Positions 25,701 through 38,081 of a stretch of 64,000 nt of DNA are shown here, piece by piece; position 1 is the stretch's first letter; the number at the start of each line of letters is the position of its first letter. Under the pieces are notes generated by a model. It had not been told where the DNA came from. It was given only the letters and a program-made list of their open reading frames with translations, and did no database searches. Source of the DNA: Gavia stellata (lineage: Eukaryota > Chordata > Aves > Gaviiformes > Gaviidae); assembly GCF_030936135.1 (NCBI RefSeq), contig NC_082595.1, positions 86,232,451 through 86,296,450 on the forward strand, in the 5' to 3' direction. The position numbers and the translations under genes were made by a program.

Positions 25701-27992
25701 TGTGTCTTAGCCACAGGCTCTTCTTTCAGAAACTGGCAAAAAAATCTGTGCAGGTGGACTGGGTGTGAACAATAGAATTAAGGACATTTAATTTCTTTTG
25801 GGTTTTTGGCTTAAATTCCTTGTTCTTAAAGTATGCATAAGGTCCAGCAAATGCTCAGTGAAAGATTTTGATGCATTTTCACTTAATACATTTCCCCCCA
25901 GTGTGGCTTATCCATTGTGTAATAAGGAGTGCTTCATCCCTAGCAAGGAGACAAATAAGGTCTGCCTGTGCCTGCATCTCTGGATTAAGTTCCTACGAGT
26001 CTTCTACCATTGAATTAGGCTGCAGCTGGCAATAAGTTATTAAAGAAAGAGTCGAACTCACTCCTTAGGAAACCAGGGTATAAATCAGCAACAGGAGAAC
26101 GGCATTTTAGTGAAGTAAGAGCTGTTTAAGAAAACACAACACTAATAATGGTAAAGCTCAAAGGTCCATGATAAGGTCTGACTATTTTTCTTCTAATTGC
26201 CAGATCAATTCCAGGGGTGTTCTGCTGACAGTGTACTGTCCTGTATCAATACAACAGAATCATCTATTTTCTACAGAACTTCTGCGTGACAGGTCATGAG
26301 TAACTTTTTTTCACTTTTTCCTCCATTTTTAAAATAACATTCATGTTTCTGTACCTTACGAAGATTAATTGATCAATACTTTTAAATATTTTAAAGATAT
26401 TCTGAAGGTTATGTAATTGGTATTTGGTAATTTGGTACATTTAATTAGTCAGAATGAAGAAATCCTCTTGGGATTATTGAATACTTAGACAGTCAACTCT
26501 ACATCCCAAAATATCAGTCAATAAATTCTCAAAAATATATATACCTAAAAAATATATATTGCTATATATCCCACACATAATATTACTATTATCAGAGACA
26601 AAATCTGTCTGACCCAGTACAGCTGTTCTCATGAAACATGTTCTCATGTTTCAGGACTTTCAATTTATATTCCTAACTAAGAATTTTGAATTTTAAAGGA
26701 TATACATCTTAATGAGTCACTTAGTGGCTTTTCGCAGTCTCCCCTTCCATTAATTCTGTTGAATATTTCATAAGTATGAACTGTAAGAGCTTGATGTAAG
26801 ACAAAAATCAAGTTTCAAATGTTTAATACTAAAATATATGTGAAACAAGAAACACCTCTCATTACTAGGTATCAGAGCTGTTGGATTTATACAAGTTACC
26901 ATATTTTTTTCTGTTTTGTTCGAAGTGAGAATAGTGAGAAAAATTATGCTCAGTTGGATGGCAGTAGAATCATTCAGACCTATATTACATCTATCAGGTA
27001 AGCCAGGACTGTTATTAAGAGCAAGGATAATAACCTGGGATGTATTTCTGCACCATGAGGTAGAAGAATAACAATTTCTTTCTATACATGGGAAACCAAA
27101 GTGCAGAAAAATGCAGAAACATCCTCAGAGTGACACAAACAGCACTGACAGAGATGAAGTCCAAAATTTTCAGGTTCATAACCGGACTATATATTTAGCT
27201 TTTAAATGGAAATATAAGTCAGCTTGCCATCTAAAGCCAGCTGTCACAAGACAATCATACTACAAAGAGATGGGGATGAAACTCCCAACTCTAAGTGATT
27301 ATTATATTTTTATAGGAAAGTGTGAACCAGATATGATTGCAGTGATTAAAAAAGACCTTTTCTACTCCAGTAAGAAGTCTTCCGCTAAGTACAAGCATAT
27401 AAGAACTCCTAATAGCAGTGTGTCACCTTTAATTGGTCTTGGGGAAAAGGCGATGTGACACCACTCAAAATAGGGAAGCACATAAAAATAAATTCCTGTT
27501 TATTCAATATTTTAATACTAGAATAAGTAGAAATGCCAGTAACTATTTACAGCAGTCAACTTAAAATTGCCACAGCATACTACAATAATTACTAACAAAC
27601 ATGCCAAATTCACTAACATTCAGAATACCATCTTCACTGAATCTAAGGATTATATATGCATATAATAAATGCACACATCATTATTAGATACAGAGTGATT
27701 TTTTAAAAAAATTTTAAATTTTACATCCTGGAAACTTAGCAAGTGTTTTATGTTCCTGGTCTCAAGTGAACATGGGAGAGTTTCAGATTAATTTTACCAT
27801 GTTTAAAGAGATTGCAAAGCCTACTTAGCTACAGAGAAAGAGTTTGAAATACATGGTCTGTACATAAACCAAAACTCTTGAAACTGACAAAAAAAAACCC
27901 TTTTTGAACTTATTTATGATTTACACCACTCTCATGAGTCTTTGATTTCTGATTTACAATTATTTATCTGTAGGATTTAGCAAGACATTTCG
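22791..27992. other. gene-free stretch, no recognised gene
   Basis: Mostly AT-rich, with a GC-richer patch at about 24230-24780 that shows no domain or splice pattern I recognise. An AT dinucleotide-rich patch lies at about 26535-26572. Open frames are short. The 113-codon minus frame at 25327-25668 has no recognisable motif. Confidence 0.45.
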
Positions 27993-29216
27993 CAGAATCA
28001 CAGAATCACTAAGGTTGGAAAAGACCTGTAAGATCATCAAGTCCAACACCACCATGCCCATTAAACAATATCCCACAATGCCTCGTCCACATGTTCCTTG
28101 AACACCTCCAGTGAGGGTGACTCCACCACCTCCCTGGGCAGCCTGTTCCAGTGACTCACCATCCCTCAGTAAAGAAATTTTTCCTAATATCCAGCCTGAA
28201 CCTCCCCTGACACAACTTGAGGCTGTTTCCTCTAGTCCTGTCACTGGTCACTTAGGAGATGAGGCCAACACCCACCTCTCTGCAACTCCCTTTCAGGTAA
28301 TTGTGGAGAGTGATAAGGTCTCCCCTCAGCCTCCTCTTCTCCAGACTGAACAATCCCAGTTCCCTCAGCCGCTCCTCATAAGACTTGTGCTCCAGACCCC
28401 TCACCAGCTTCGTCGCCCTTCTCTGGACATGGTCCAGCACCTCAATGTCCTTCTTGTAGTGAGGGGCCCAAAACTGAACACGGGATTCGAGGTGCGGCTT
28501 CACCAGCGCTGAGTACAGGGGCACCATCACCTCCCTACTACTGCTGGCCACACTATTTCTGATACAGGCCAGGATGCCGTTGGCCTTCTTGGCCACCTGG
28601 GCACACTGCTGGCTCATATTCAGCTGGCTGTCAATCAACACCCCCAGGTCCTTTTCTGCAGGGCAGCCTTCCAGCCACTCGTCCCCAGTCCTGTAGCGTT
28701 GCCTGGGGTTGTTGTGACCCAAGTGGATGACCCGGCACTTGGCCTTGTTGAACCTCATACAGTTGGCCTGGGCCCATTGATCCAGCCTGTCCAGATCCCT
28801 CTGCAGAGCCTTCCTACCCTCAAGCAGATCAACACTCCCTCCCAACTTGGTGTCATCTGCAAACTTGCTGAGGGTGCACTCGATCCCCTCATCCAGATCA
28901 TCGATAAATACATTAAACAAGACCGGTCCCAAAACTGAGCCCTGGGGGACTCTGCTTGTGACTGGCCGCCAACTGGAGTTCGCTCCATTCACCACAACTC
29001 TCTGGGCTCGGCCATCCAGCCAGTTTTTCACCCAGCAAGAGTGCACCTGCCTGAGCCACGATTCGCCAGCTTCTCCAGGAGAATACTGTGGGAGACAGTG
29101 TCAAAGGCTTTGCTGAAGTCCAGGTAGACAACACCCACAGCCTTTCCCTCATCCACTAGGCGGGTCACCTGGTCGTAGAAGGAGATCAGGTTGGCATTTC
29201 TGCTAAAGGATGCAAT
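27993..29216 (-). mobile_element. CR1 LINE, 5'-truncated, long reverse-transcriptase segment kept
   Basis: The 3' end lies at low coordinates ('cagaatcacagaatcac' is the inverted CR1 tail). The body runs up through ORF2 to at least 29216, where minus-strand text 'aacctgatctccttctacga' marks sequence upstream of the palm. It is the longest recent-looking CR1 here and the only one of that group that retains both the catalytic-Asp region (DFSKAFDTV, near 29110) and the FADD box. Its 3' UTR lacks a ten-base block present in the 35-kb copy. Confidence 0.94.
28252..29046 (-). pseudogene. CR1 ORF2 fragment (reverse transcriptase palm, thumb, C-terminal part)
   Basis: A 264-codon open frame containing [53 protein letters not shown] and [10 protein letters not shown], all CR1 ORF2 motifs. 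The frame closes at 28252 with a TAA where the 35-kb copy has a Gln codon (CAA). The C-terminal part continues in register beyond it. At the upstream edge, near 29050, the frame shifts relative to the [13 protein letters not shown] segment (about 29130-29095). At least two disabling changes therefore exist in this part. It encodes nothing active. Confidence 0.88.
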
Positions 29217-32200
29217 GGGTGAACACTGCTTTTACTTTGAAACATGACATTGATTATTGTCTTCCCATTACAACTAGATTGAGTGCAAGCTACAGTCAAG
29301 CTAAACAAAGCCAGCAAACCAATGCTATTTTAAATGATACACATCTAAAGAAACTAATGAATGAGATGACTTCATTCTTTCAGTTCCATTCAGCTCAGAC
29401 AGAATTACAGCCAGCTTGGAAAAACTGCTAATGAAACTTACTGCCTTTCTAAAAATAGAAATCCCAGCTTGAAATCTAATGCCTGTGCCTCTGTGGAGTC
29501 TAAAGAGAATGGAAATGTAGTTATAAGTAATTTTGGGAAAGACATCACTGCATTACAATGTTTGCTGATATTCAGTAAACCTATATTGGCCCTTTTGAAG
29601 GACTCTCTATACCTCTCTATGATAAGGAGCTTTATCTGTTGAAAAAAGAAAACGGAAGTTAGATCCCTGTGTCCTGTTACCATTGTGGGAATTGCATATG
29701 TGGGATTTAACATAAGAAACTGCAAAGGGAACAGAGTGCTACACTAGCCTCAGAAAACATTACTCTTTTTTTAACTTATTCCGTACAATTCATTTTGTGG
29801 TTACTTTCATTTCACCTGGAAGAGGAAATCCTGCATGAAAAGAATTTTTCTGAATGTTTATAATCTTAAACAATTTATTTTTGCTTCAGGCTCATATAAT
29901 GAATGATTCCAACCTCTTAGATCTCAGTCACTACCTTCAGTACCTTATGAATTGCTGTGGATTCTGCACACTTTCTCATCTTCTCTCCCAGTCTCACACA
30001 GTTTAGAGGAACATACCCTACATGTGTGTTGAAATCAATCAGACTCCTTCTGAGGACAGGAATTTGTAAGAGCAGGCACGATCATAATTTCAAGAAGTAT
30101 GTATCTGGCAAGTAAAGAGCATTAGTAAAGATGTGGAAGAATCTAAGACATACCGATGTACTATGTTTACCAAAGTCAAAGTAGGAATAAAGAGAAAGTG
30201 TGTGCTCTGTGTGCAGCCGGTAAACAGGAACAATACATAATCCGCAAGGGGTTGTATAAATGCCTCCATGTATTTCAGCACAAAATACTGTTCAAAGCAT
30301 CAGTCACATTTCCTTTTCTATCCCTCATTTTAATCAGTCCTACATACACCTCCGCATGTGAATACAAAACACATAGTTACCTGCCATCTTCCGCAGAAGA
30401 TGACCCCTGTTCTGGTGGATCACAGGAGATCTGAGAGGCGAACTCACCTAGCTGACCTTGGAGCAACTCTGTGTAAGTTTCCACGATTCATACAAGAACC
30501 TGTATGTAAATTCATGCACAAAATTTTGTACCTCTAAGTTTAAATCAGGTGCTTAATCATGAGCTAGAAATTGTGTTTCAATTTGTTCATATCGAAAGAA
30601 AGTACAGTGTAAAGCGCGAAGTAAAGAAAATGAGTGGTATCACGTGGTAATTCTAGTGGATGAAGGGTTGCATGACCTTATCAGGCAGAACCTCTTACTT
30701 CCTTATTCTAGGTACTATTTTTTGTGCCTTTCAGACAGCAAAGACTCTCTTTAAGAGAAATGAAATAATTGATTTTAGGTTCTAGCTAGACTCCATTAAG
30801 ATGTTCTTTTAAGTCACATTGTATCTGCAAAGAGTGGAGTTTTATGAACATAAATCAGTTTTCTAATACCCATAAGTGGGCTTTTCATAAGCACCCAGAA
30901 ATAATTCACCCAACTTCCCTGTGCATCAATAGAACTTGACTCGCAGCTTTCTTAAGCGCTTTCAAAAAACCTTACCTGCATGTCTGGTATTGAATGTATC
31001 AATGATGACTAAGTTATACTACAGACAGCCCGTTTGTTTCTGAAAATAGCAGCAATAGAAACAGCACTGTGAAAAAAAGACAATCAATAACTCAAAGAGC
31101 ATTTCTCTCTGTGTTGAAAGCAGATGGTTTGAAAGTATATTCGAATAAAGAAAGAACTTCTGACCAATGTGATACATGGTTTGGGATGCCTCTGGGTCTG
31201 TTAGCTCTGTCTACACTGGCAGATGCACCAACCTACAAACTCCAAAAGGTGCTTTAACACAACAGACCTGGAGCCTAGATCAGTGCAAAACACATGAAAT
31301 GTGGGGCCACCACTTACACCTCAAAGGGACACTCCAGCCAGAGCCAGGTCATCCTGGCTTGGGCCCTGAGCAAAGGCAGTGCTTCATGCTACTCTGGCTG
31401 AACGTCAGCCCTGGAAATAAAATTAACAGAAAGAAACTGCTGATTCCTTGCTTACCTCACTCTTTGAATGGTCCGAAGTTTTACTGCATCTCTGTCAATT
31501 CTGTCCAGTTACCTAATCCGGGGATGGGAGGAGTGGATTATAGGTGGGCAGGTCAGCCCGAGGGAGGCGGACCAATACCCAGAGAAGCCTACTTCACTTA
31601 AAGAAGGGAAAAAACCCACATGGACTGCAGCGGGACAGAATTTATTTGGGAAGGGAGGATTTTTTTAAAAGTAATTTAACAGACAATATATCCAGCTCTT
31701 CAGGCTTTTTCCTTGGGCAAAAGTAGTACTCTTTGCAATATTTTTTACCTGCTACCAGTAAGAAACATATTCAATAACAACCTTACGCAAAGATCATAGA
31801 TTTCTTACATACAAATAACCACTGATCAGCAAAACTGAAAGGTTAAGCAGGCACTATAGGACATTTGTTCAGTGAAGAGTCAGGAACAGTTTTATTTTTC
31901 AGCAAGTACAATTTGACATTACTTGTGCCATACTGTTATAGTGGTACTGTGTTTTCTTAAGAGCTGTATCATAATTGAAAAATACTACATGCATATGGAA
32001 ATTTGCTATATTCTGCTCTATTGGAAATAAATTATAAAGGTGAAGAATTTTATTTTTTTCCCAAAAAAAGGCTTAAACAAAGGCATTAACTACCTTGATC
32101 ATATAAACACTTACACACAACTTTACAGCATTACCTTGGAGATACCTTTCACATGTGTAGATGTACACAGGCCTACAGAGATTGTTACACCTGGTTCTGA

Positions 32201-35200
32201 TACAGAGTTTGACCCCTCTGAATAAAGACAATTACTATTGCTCGGACTGGCACTCCTCTAAGGCCGTATCTTGACAGCATGCAGAATGCTTCTGTGGGCA
32301 ATACAACTGAATCCCTTCAGAACAACATGAGCACTAAGCAACACTGAGAAAAAGTGTTTCAAGGGCTTGAAGAAAGAGGGAGACTTTCAAAATAAATCAA
32401 TGAATCCCAGTTCAGCTAAGTCTACAGTCAGGCTTCATTAAAACCTAGGCAGAGAATAATCTTTGTGCACACTCAGTATGCCAACACTGCTCCTCTGGGT
32501 TTCTGCACACATTTGCAGAGGGGGAAGGAAGCTGGTGAATAATATAAACCAGTGCAAATCTCTGTCATTATGACACCATAAGAGTTCAGATCTTTGTATT
32601 CAAGAACACACATGAACAAAGAGGATATGCGTGATTTCTTTCCCCTTTCCCTCCTATTCTCCTGTGTGAAAGAGAGCATTGCCACGGATACTGAAGGGTG
32701 TACTTTTGCAGAGCTGTCCCTGTGGTAAGAAAAGGTAAAGTTCTTGGCCTCTGGCTGCAGCTTAATTCATGTGTAATGCACCTTTTTAAAAAAAAAAAAA
32801 ATATTACAGGAAGAACTGATTATACAGTCCTATCTTGTCTATTCAGTGTTCACAGCGAAGTAAATTTACCTGTTCCCTACAGATACCTTCATGGTCTTTA
32901 AACTAACTGAGCAACCTGCCTTTAGAATGAAAATTTTATTCTCTTCCCTGAGATTTATCCAGTTCTGAACACCCTGACAACCTGAATTACCTGTCATTGG
33001 GATTTAGCTCTGCTTCAGAACAGCCCTAGACCCAAGACAGTACTATGGAGAAAAAATTCTCACTGTGTTTATCCAGACACACAGATCCATGCACCCACAG
33101 ATGCACAAGTGTACTGTAGCTATTGTCATGCCAATTAGTGTCACCCCTGTTTGTTCTTCGCAGCGCACATATCCCAAACAGCCTTTTGCTCTCCCTGGAC
33201 CTGCGCTTACACATGTGAAAACTCGGGGTACCTCACACAGAGGAAATTCTAAGTAGCCTTAAAAGCTACACACACACAATACTGTCCTGGGACATCAATC
33301 TGAACTACTCAAGCACCTTGCTTTTCCAACATCAGCATGGACTTTAAGGCTTAAACGGAAGGCTTTCCTTAACATTTTTACCTAAGTGTGCCCAGTTTCT
33401 CAATATTTTATCTTCCAATGAATAATAGTTTACCTATGTTTTAGGGTGAGTCCCTGCTGGAAAAAAGCCTCTGCTGTTGGAGCTATATATCGAGTGAGCA
33501 GAGTACCCCAGCGAGGACCGAGCATGCATTGCCATGCATAGAGGGGAAGATGGCAGAGATTCAGGCTGAAAGAAGAGTGGAACAGAATCAGACTGATATG
33601 TGATATCAGAACTGCTGTTAAGCCCATTTATATTCTTTCCCTCTCTGCTATTGCCACTTGGGTGGCTTCTCCATTGAGAAAAATCAGTACCCAGGTATTG
33701 TATTAAATTTCTTGTTCTTCTGCTCTCCTGAAGTAAATTCCAGCAGCCTTTCTGAAACACCGCAGAAACTTATGGGAGCACAATATTTCAAGCGTACACA
33801 GATGGCTTGCCTGCGACCTTATTTAAATATCAGCTTCACTGTCCCAAACATGAGCTTGTCAGTAATGCCAAAGGTAATACAGAAATGCAAACACATTGAG
33901 AAGCAACACACCATGAGGAGGCAGAGAAACATCAGAACATTGAATGAAAATACACATTAAAACTAGCCAATTAGTGAAATGCCATCTGCTCATCCAACTT
34001 TCACTCAAAAATAGGAAGTTTTCCTGTTTAATGGAATAATTAATTTTTCAGGGTTTGGAAACATGAGTGATTAGTTGTAATTTTTTCCTCTCTATCTGGC
34101 CTTTTTTATTGGATGACTCATCATGTGATTATTTACCTTGAAAATGCCACTAGGGCGGCCTCCCCCATGGTGCTCTAGTGTTTTTATCTGTAGCAGTGTT
34201 GTATGAAACATGGCAGGATCTATTCACTGGATATCAAACACGCTTTTTTTTTTTTAAATCCTGATGCCTTCCTTCAGTGCAGCTGTGTTAATCTCCTGTC
34301 ACAGTTTGTTTTGGTTTTGGACAGTTTTCCAATAAGGAAATCAGAGTGAAATGGGGGTGAGTTCCAAACCAGACTGGATGGAGTAGAACCATTACAAGAC
34401 AATGTGTAATACAGCTTCCAGTAGAAACATACTCTTGCTCTGGGCTTTCTCAAAGCTTGGCCCAGACTTGCTGAGAAATCTGTATGTCCTTAATTTTTGT
34501 TTTAGAGTGAGCTGAAACCCAGCAAAACCTGCTGAGTTTTGTTTCCAAGAAAAAAGTACAATTTGTTTTTGCTTCCAGACTTGGTGGAAACCAGAAAGAA
34601 TTATTAAATCACTTCTCCCCTTCCTTCTCCTTCTACCCTTTTTGCCTTTCTCTTAATGTCAAGACTTTCACAAACTTCAGCAATTTGGCTTCTATTGAGG
34701 TCGCACACTTTTAATACAGTTTTCCTCAGGCTGTAGATCATGGCAGCTAGGAGCACAGAACAGTTTTTAAAAACTGCTTGCGTAGAGTAAAAAAGAAGAT
34801 ATATGCAGGTTCTAAAGCCTTGATTATCCAGTTTCCCTGCCTGCAAGTTTCTTGATGAACAGAAGCCCTGTTGGCTAATTTATGCCATCCCAGTGAGAAC
34901 AGTATTACCATTAATTTCAATGGCTATATTGCCAATGAATTCAGACCATCAGCTGAGTCCTTCACACTATGACAGTACAGCAGGGCTAAATATTTGTCTT
35001 GTACACATAAGTTTTCTAGAAATTTTTCTTTGATAAAACATTGTGCTGTGCACCATGATGTGATAGATGTAATGCACTAAAGCAGTGCTTTTATGATGGT
35101 TTTGCTGCAGAGAAAAGAAAGAAGGATAGTCTTCAGAGTTATGCAATGGAAATGCGGTTATGCTTAGATTAAGGCAGTAGTTTAAATTAATGAGTTCCTA

Positions 35201-35244
35201 GCTATGTGTTTATGTGGCTGTCACTGTTGGCACAGCTGAGTAAA
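29217..35244. other. gene-free stretch, no recognised gene
   Basis: About 6 kb between two CR1 copies of the same orientation. A GC-richer patch at about 31180-31660 carries a 141-codon plus-strand frame (31176-31601) without recognisable domains. Near 34905-34960 'ccattaatttcaatgg' forms a small imperfect palindrome. No exon was recognised. Confidence 0.45.
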
Positions 35245-36266
35245 TCACAGAATCACTATGGCTGGAAAAGACCTGTAAGATCATCAAGTCCAACCATCAG
35301 CTAACACCACCATGCCCACTAAACCATGTCCCACAATGCCTCGTCCACACGTTTCTTGAACGCCTCCAGTGAGGGTGACTCCACCACCTCCCTGGGCAGC
35401 CTGTTCCAGTGTCTCACCACCCTCTCAGTAAAGAACTTTTTCCTAATATCCAGCCTGAACCTCCCCTGGTGCAACTTGAGGCCATTTCCTCTTGTCCTGT
35501 CACGAGTCACTTGGGAGAAGAGACCAACACCCACCTCTCTGCAACCCCCTTTCAGGTAATTTTAGAGAGCGATGAGGTCTCCCCTCAGCCTCCTCTTCTC
35601 CAGACTGAACAACCCCAGCTCCCTCAAACGCTCCTCATAAGACTTGTGCTCCAGACCCCTCACCAGCTTCGTCGCCCTTCTCTGGACACGCTCCAGCACC
35701 TCAATGTCCTTCTTGTAGTGAGGAGCCCAAAACTGAACACAGGATCCGAGGTACGGCCTCACCAGCGCCGAGTACAGGGACATGATCACTTCCCTGGTCC
35801 TGCTGGCCACACTGTTTCTGATACAGGCCAGGATGCCATTGGCCTTCTCGGCCACCTGGGCACACTGCTGGCTCATATTCAGCCGGCTGTCAATCAACAC
35901 CCCCAGGTCCTTTTCTGCGGGGGAGCTTTCCAGCCACTCGTCCCCAAGCCTGTAGCATTGCATGGGGTTGTTGTGGCCAAAGTGCAGGACCCGGCACTTG
36001 TCCTTGTTGAACCTCATACAATTGGCCTCAGCCCATCGATCCAGCCTGTCCAGATCCCTCTGCAGAGCCTTCCGACCCTTGAGGAAATCCACACTCCCTC
36101 CCAACTTGGTGTCATCTGCAAACTTGCTGAGGGAGCACTCTATCCCCTCATCCAGATCATCGATAAATATATTAAACAAGACTGGTCCCAAAACTGAGCC
36201 CTGGGGGACTCCGCTTGTGACTGGCCGCCAGCTGGATTTTGCTTTGTTCGTCACGACTCTCTGGGC
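35245..36266 (-). mobile_element. CR1 LINE, 5'-truncated, best-preserved copy
   Basis: The inverted 3' end starts at 'tcacagaatcactatggctg'. The element runs through the 3' UTR and ORF2 to about 36266, where similarity to the 28-kb copy stops at 'gactctctgggc'. It is collinear with the 28-kb copy and keeps the 'ccatcagcta' block which that copy lacks. Subfamily features are shared with the copies at 8.9 kb and 28 kb. Confidence 0.94.
35319..36266 (-). pseudogene. CR1 ORF2 C-terminal half, one nonsense codon
   Basis: The frame runs from [16 protein letters not shown] through [26 protein letters not shown] and [21 protein letters not shown]. It then meets a TAA at 35562-35564, where the related copies have a Tyr or His codon, and continues in the same frame through [11 protein letters not shown] to the natural end EALWDMV at 35319. 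Apart from that stop, this part of the frame is uninterrupted. The 5' half of ORF2 (endonuclease, fingers and DFSKAFDTV) is absent, so it could not work on its own. Confidence 0.88.
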
Positions 36267-37177
36267 CTCCAGATAACCCTGAACCCTTTCATACACAGCC
36301 TGAGTCAGTCCATGGCTTCAAATGCCCCCAAAAACTTTAAAGCACTGAGGATTTCAGTGGCGAGCAAAGTCTGACCTCCTGCCTCAGGCTTCTCCCTCAG
36401 CTGCCTTCTCCAGGAACAGCTTTGCATGGTGCTGCTTCCTGATCAAGATTTCCAGACACAGCAATAAAGTGTTACAGATGAAGTAATAACGTTCACTGAT
36501 GTAAGTAATATGGTATGCGTATTTGACAGCTACACTGTTATAAAAAAAAGTGAAAATTCATTTCTTTCATTGCATTCATTCTGCCTTTAACATGCCCTAA
36601 CAACAAGTTGCTACTATACGAAGCAGAGGTTCCCGTTATACAGCCCTCACTCACTGACCTCTGCCAACCTCCTTAGCTCTGAGTGACTGCTGAACAACAC
36701 ATGGGACCAGGAGTTAAAGACCAAGAAAATTTCAGCAGTGGGGACTCCCCACACCGAATCTGTCTGGAAATAAACATGGTAACTGGATACGGGTATATCT
36801 TAGCTGAAAGGACGTAGAAGTGTTTCACAATAAAGCAACGTTACTCACAATTTGCTGTTAACTCAGGCAAAGACACAGTCTCCATCTTGCTAAAGGCTTA
36901 ATCCTTGCAGTGAGGAATGGGTGCAAAGATGTAAGCCAATCGTTCATACACAGAACAGTTACCAAATGGTAGGTCCAGCATTAAGTGCCCAGGTGCAAGT
37001 TCCTGTCATGTCTCCAGTAAAACATTAAGCTGAAAAGATTTACAAGCAAATCTCCCTCTGCCTCAGCTTCCTAGAAGTTTAGCTCCTTTTCTTCAGGCTT
37101 GCTCCCAGTCTAGCAACTTTCCTTGATCCCTGGAACTACAGGAAAATAGTCCCCTTGTCATTCCTCTCAGGGTGACA
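36267..37177. other. gene-free stretch, no recognised feature
   Basis: Unassigned sequence between a CR1 and an LTR. No coding or repeat motif was recognised. Confidence 0.5.
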
Positions 37178-38081
37178 TGCGGAAACGAACTTCACAACTC
37201 ACAAAGAGTTATAAAGCAGGCATGTTTATTGCGGCACCGGGTGCAAGGGGATTTCTCCACAAAGCTTGCACACAGGGTTAAAATCATGACAGGTATTTAA
37301 AACAGTTAACAAAGTTAGTTACGCCTACTGGTGCTACCCCTTAATTAACTATTGGTTAATACTTTTCTTACTTCATCTTAAAGTTACAGTTCTCTTTTAA
37401 TTCACCACGCATGCTCGGAGAGTAGGGGGCTAAATTGGGTTGGGGCTTCTCTAGCTAGGAGGTGTGTTTTTTAGTATTAAAATGAGATTACAATGAGACA
37501 AGTTAACTCTAGGGCACTATTTTGGCAGTCTATTCTATTTTTCTACGATTCGTCCTTGTGCTAATCATTATTGCTAGTTAGCAGAGAGTCAGTGACGGCA
37601 ATCTTTATCAGCAGAGAGTCAGTGAAGACAGTCTTTATCTCTAATATGACTAAGTACTGGGTGCAATTGTTACAAAGTATCTTCTCTACATTTTTCTTTC
37701 TTACTTTTAACCCTTATTTCTCAAGATGCCCTGTAACAGAGCTTGTCTAGTCCCTGCTCCAGATACAAGTTCCTCATGTCCCTTGGATTTCCCTTTCTGC
37801 TTGCTTTAGGTTGCATTCCCCCAAAACATGTCATTTGTTCTACTAAGCTACACAAAGCTGTGCAGCTTTGAGTCCCAGTGCTGGCTACCAGCTTGAAGCC
37901 CAGAAGCCTCCATAAGCTTAGCATACCCAGGGGAAGCTCTCCTGGAGGGACCTCACTCTGGGCATCCGGAACAAAGCAACCACCCTAAAAAAAACCCTTC
38001 TCTTTTGCCTAACCACAGCCTCCTAAGGGAAAGGTACAGGCAGTAAACAGCAGACAGGCAAAATCCAAGCCACATGTTACA
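37178..38081 (-). mobile_element. LTR of an endogenous retrovirus, minus orientation
   Basis: On the minus strand the block begins about TGTAACATGTGGCTTGG and ends GTGAAGTTCGTTTCCGCA. Near its 3' end it has 'ttttaaatacctgtcatg' (a possible TATA region) and then AATAAA (minus, 37225-37230) in 'gcaataaacatgcctgc', as expected for U3-R-U5 order. No viral coding sequence lies beside it, so it is a solo LTR or fragment. I could not find matching target-site duplications, so both ends are approximate. The higher-coordinate 300 bp (37740-38081) might be a separate piece. Confidence 0.65.
37580..37639. repeat. 30-bp tandem duplication inside an LTR
   Basis: Two adjoining copies of a 30-bp unit starting agcagagagtcagtga and ending tctttatc (37580-37609 and 37610-37639). 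They differ at three positions. The duplication lies upstream of the TATA-like region in LTR sense, so in U3, where retroviral enhancers are often duplicated. Confidence 0.9.

Noticed and set aside
28111..28512. 133-codon plus-strand open frame
   Set aside because: Antisense of the CR1 3' UTR and ORF2 C-terminus on the minus strand.
35409..36197. 262-codon plus-strand open frame
   Set aside because: It is the antisense of the CR1 ORF2 at 35319-36266, which has the recognisable reverse-transcriptase motifs on the minus strand.
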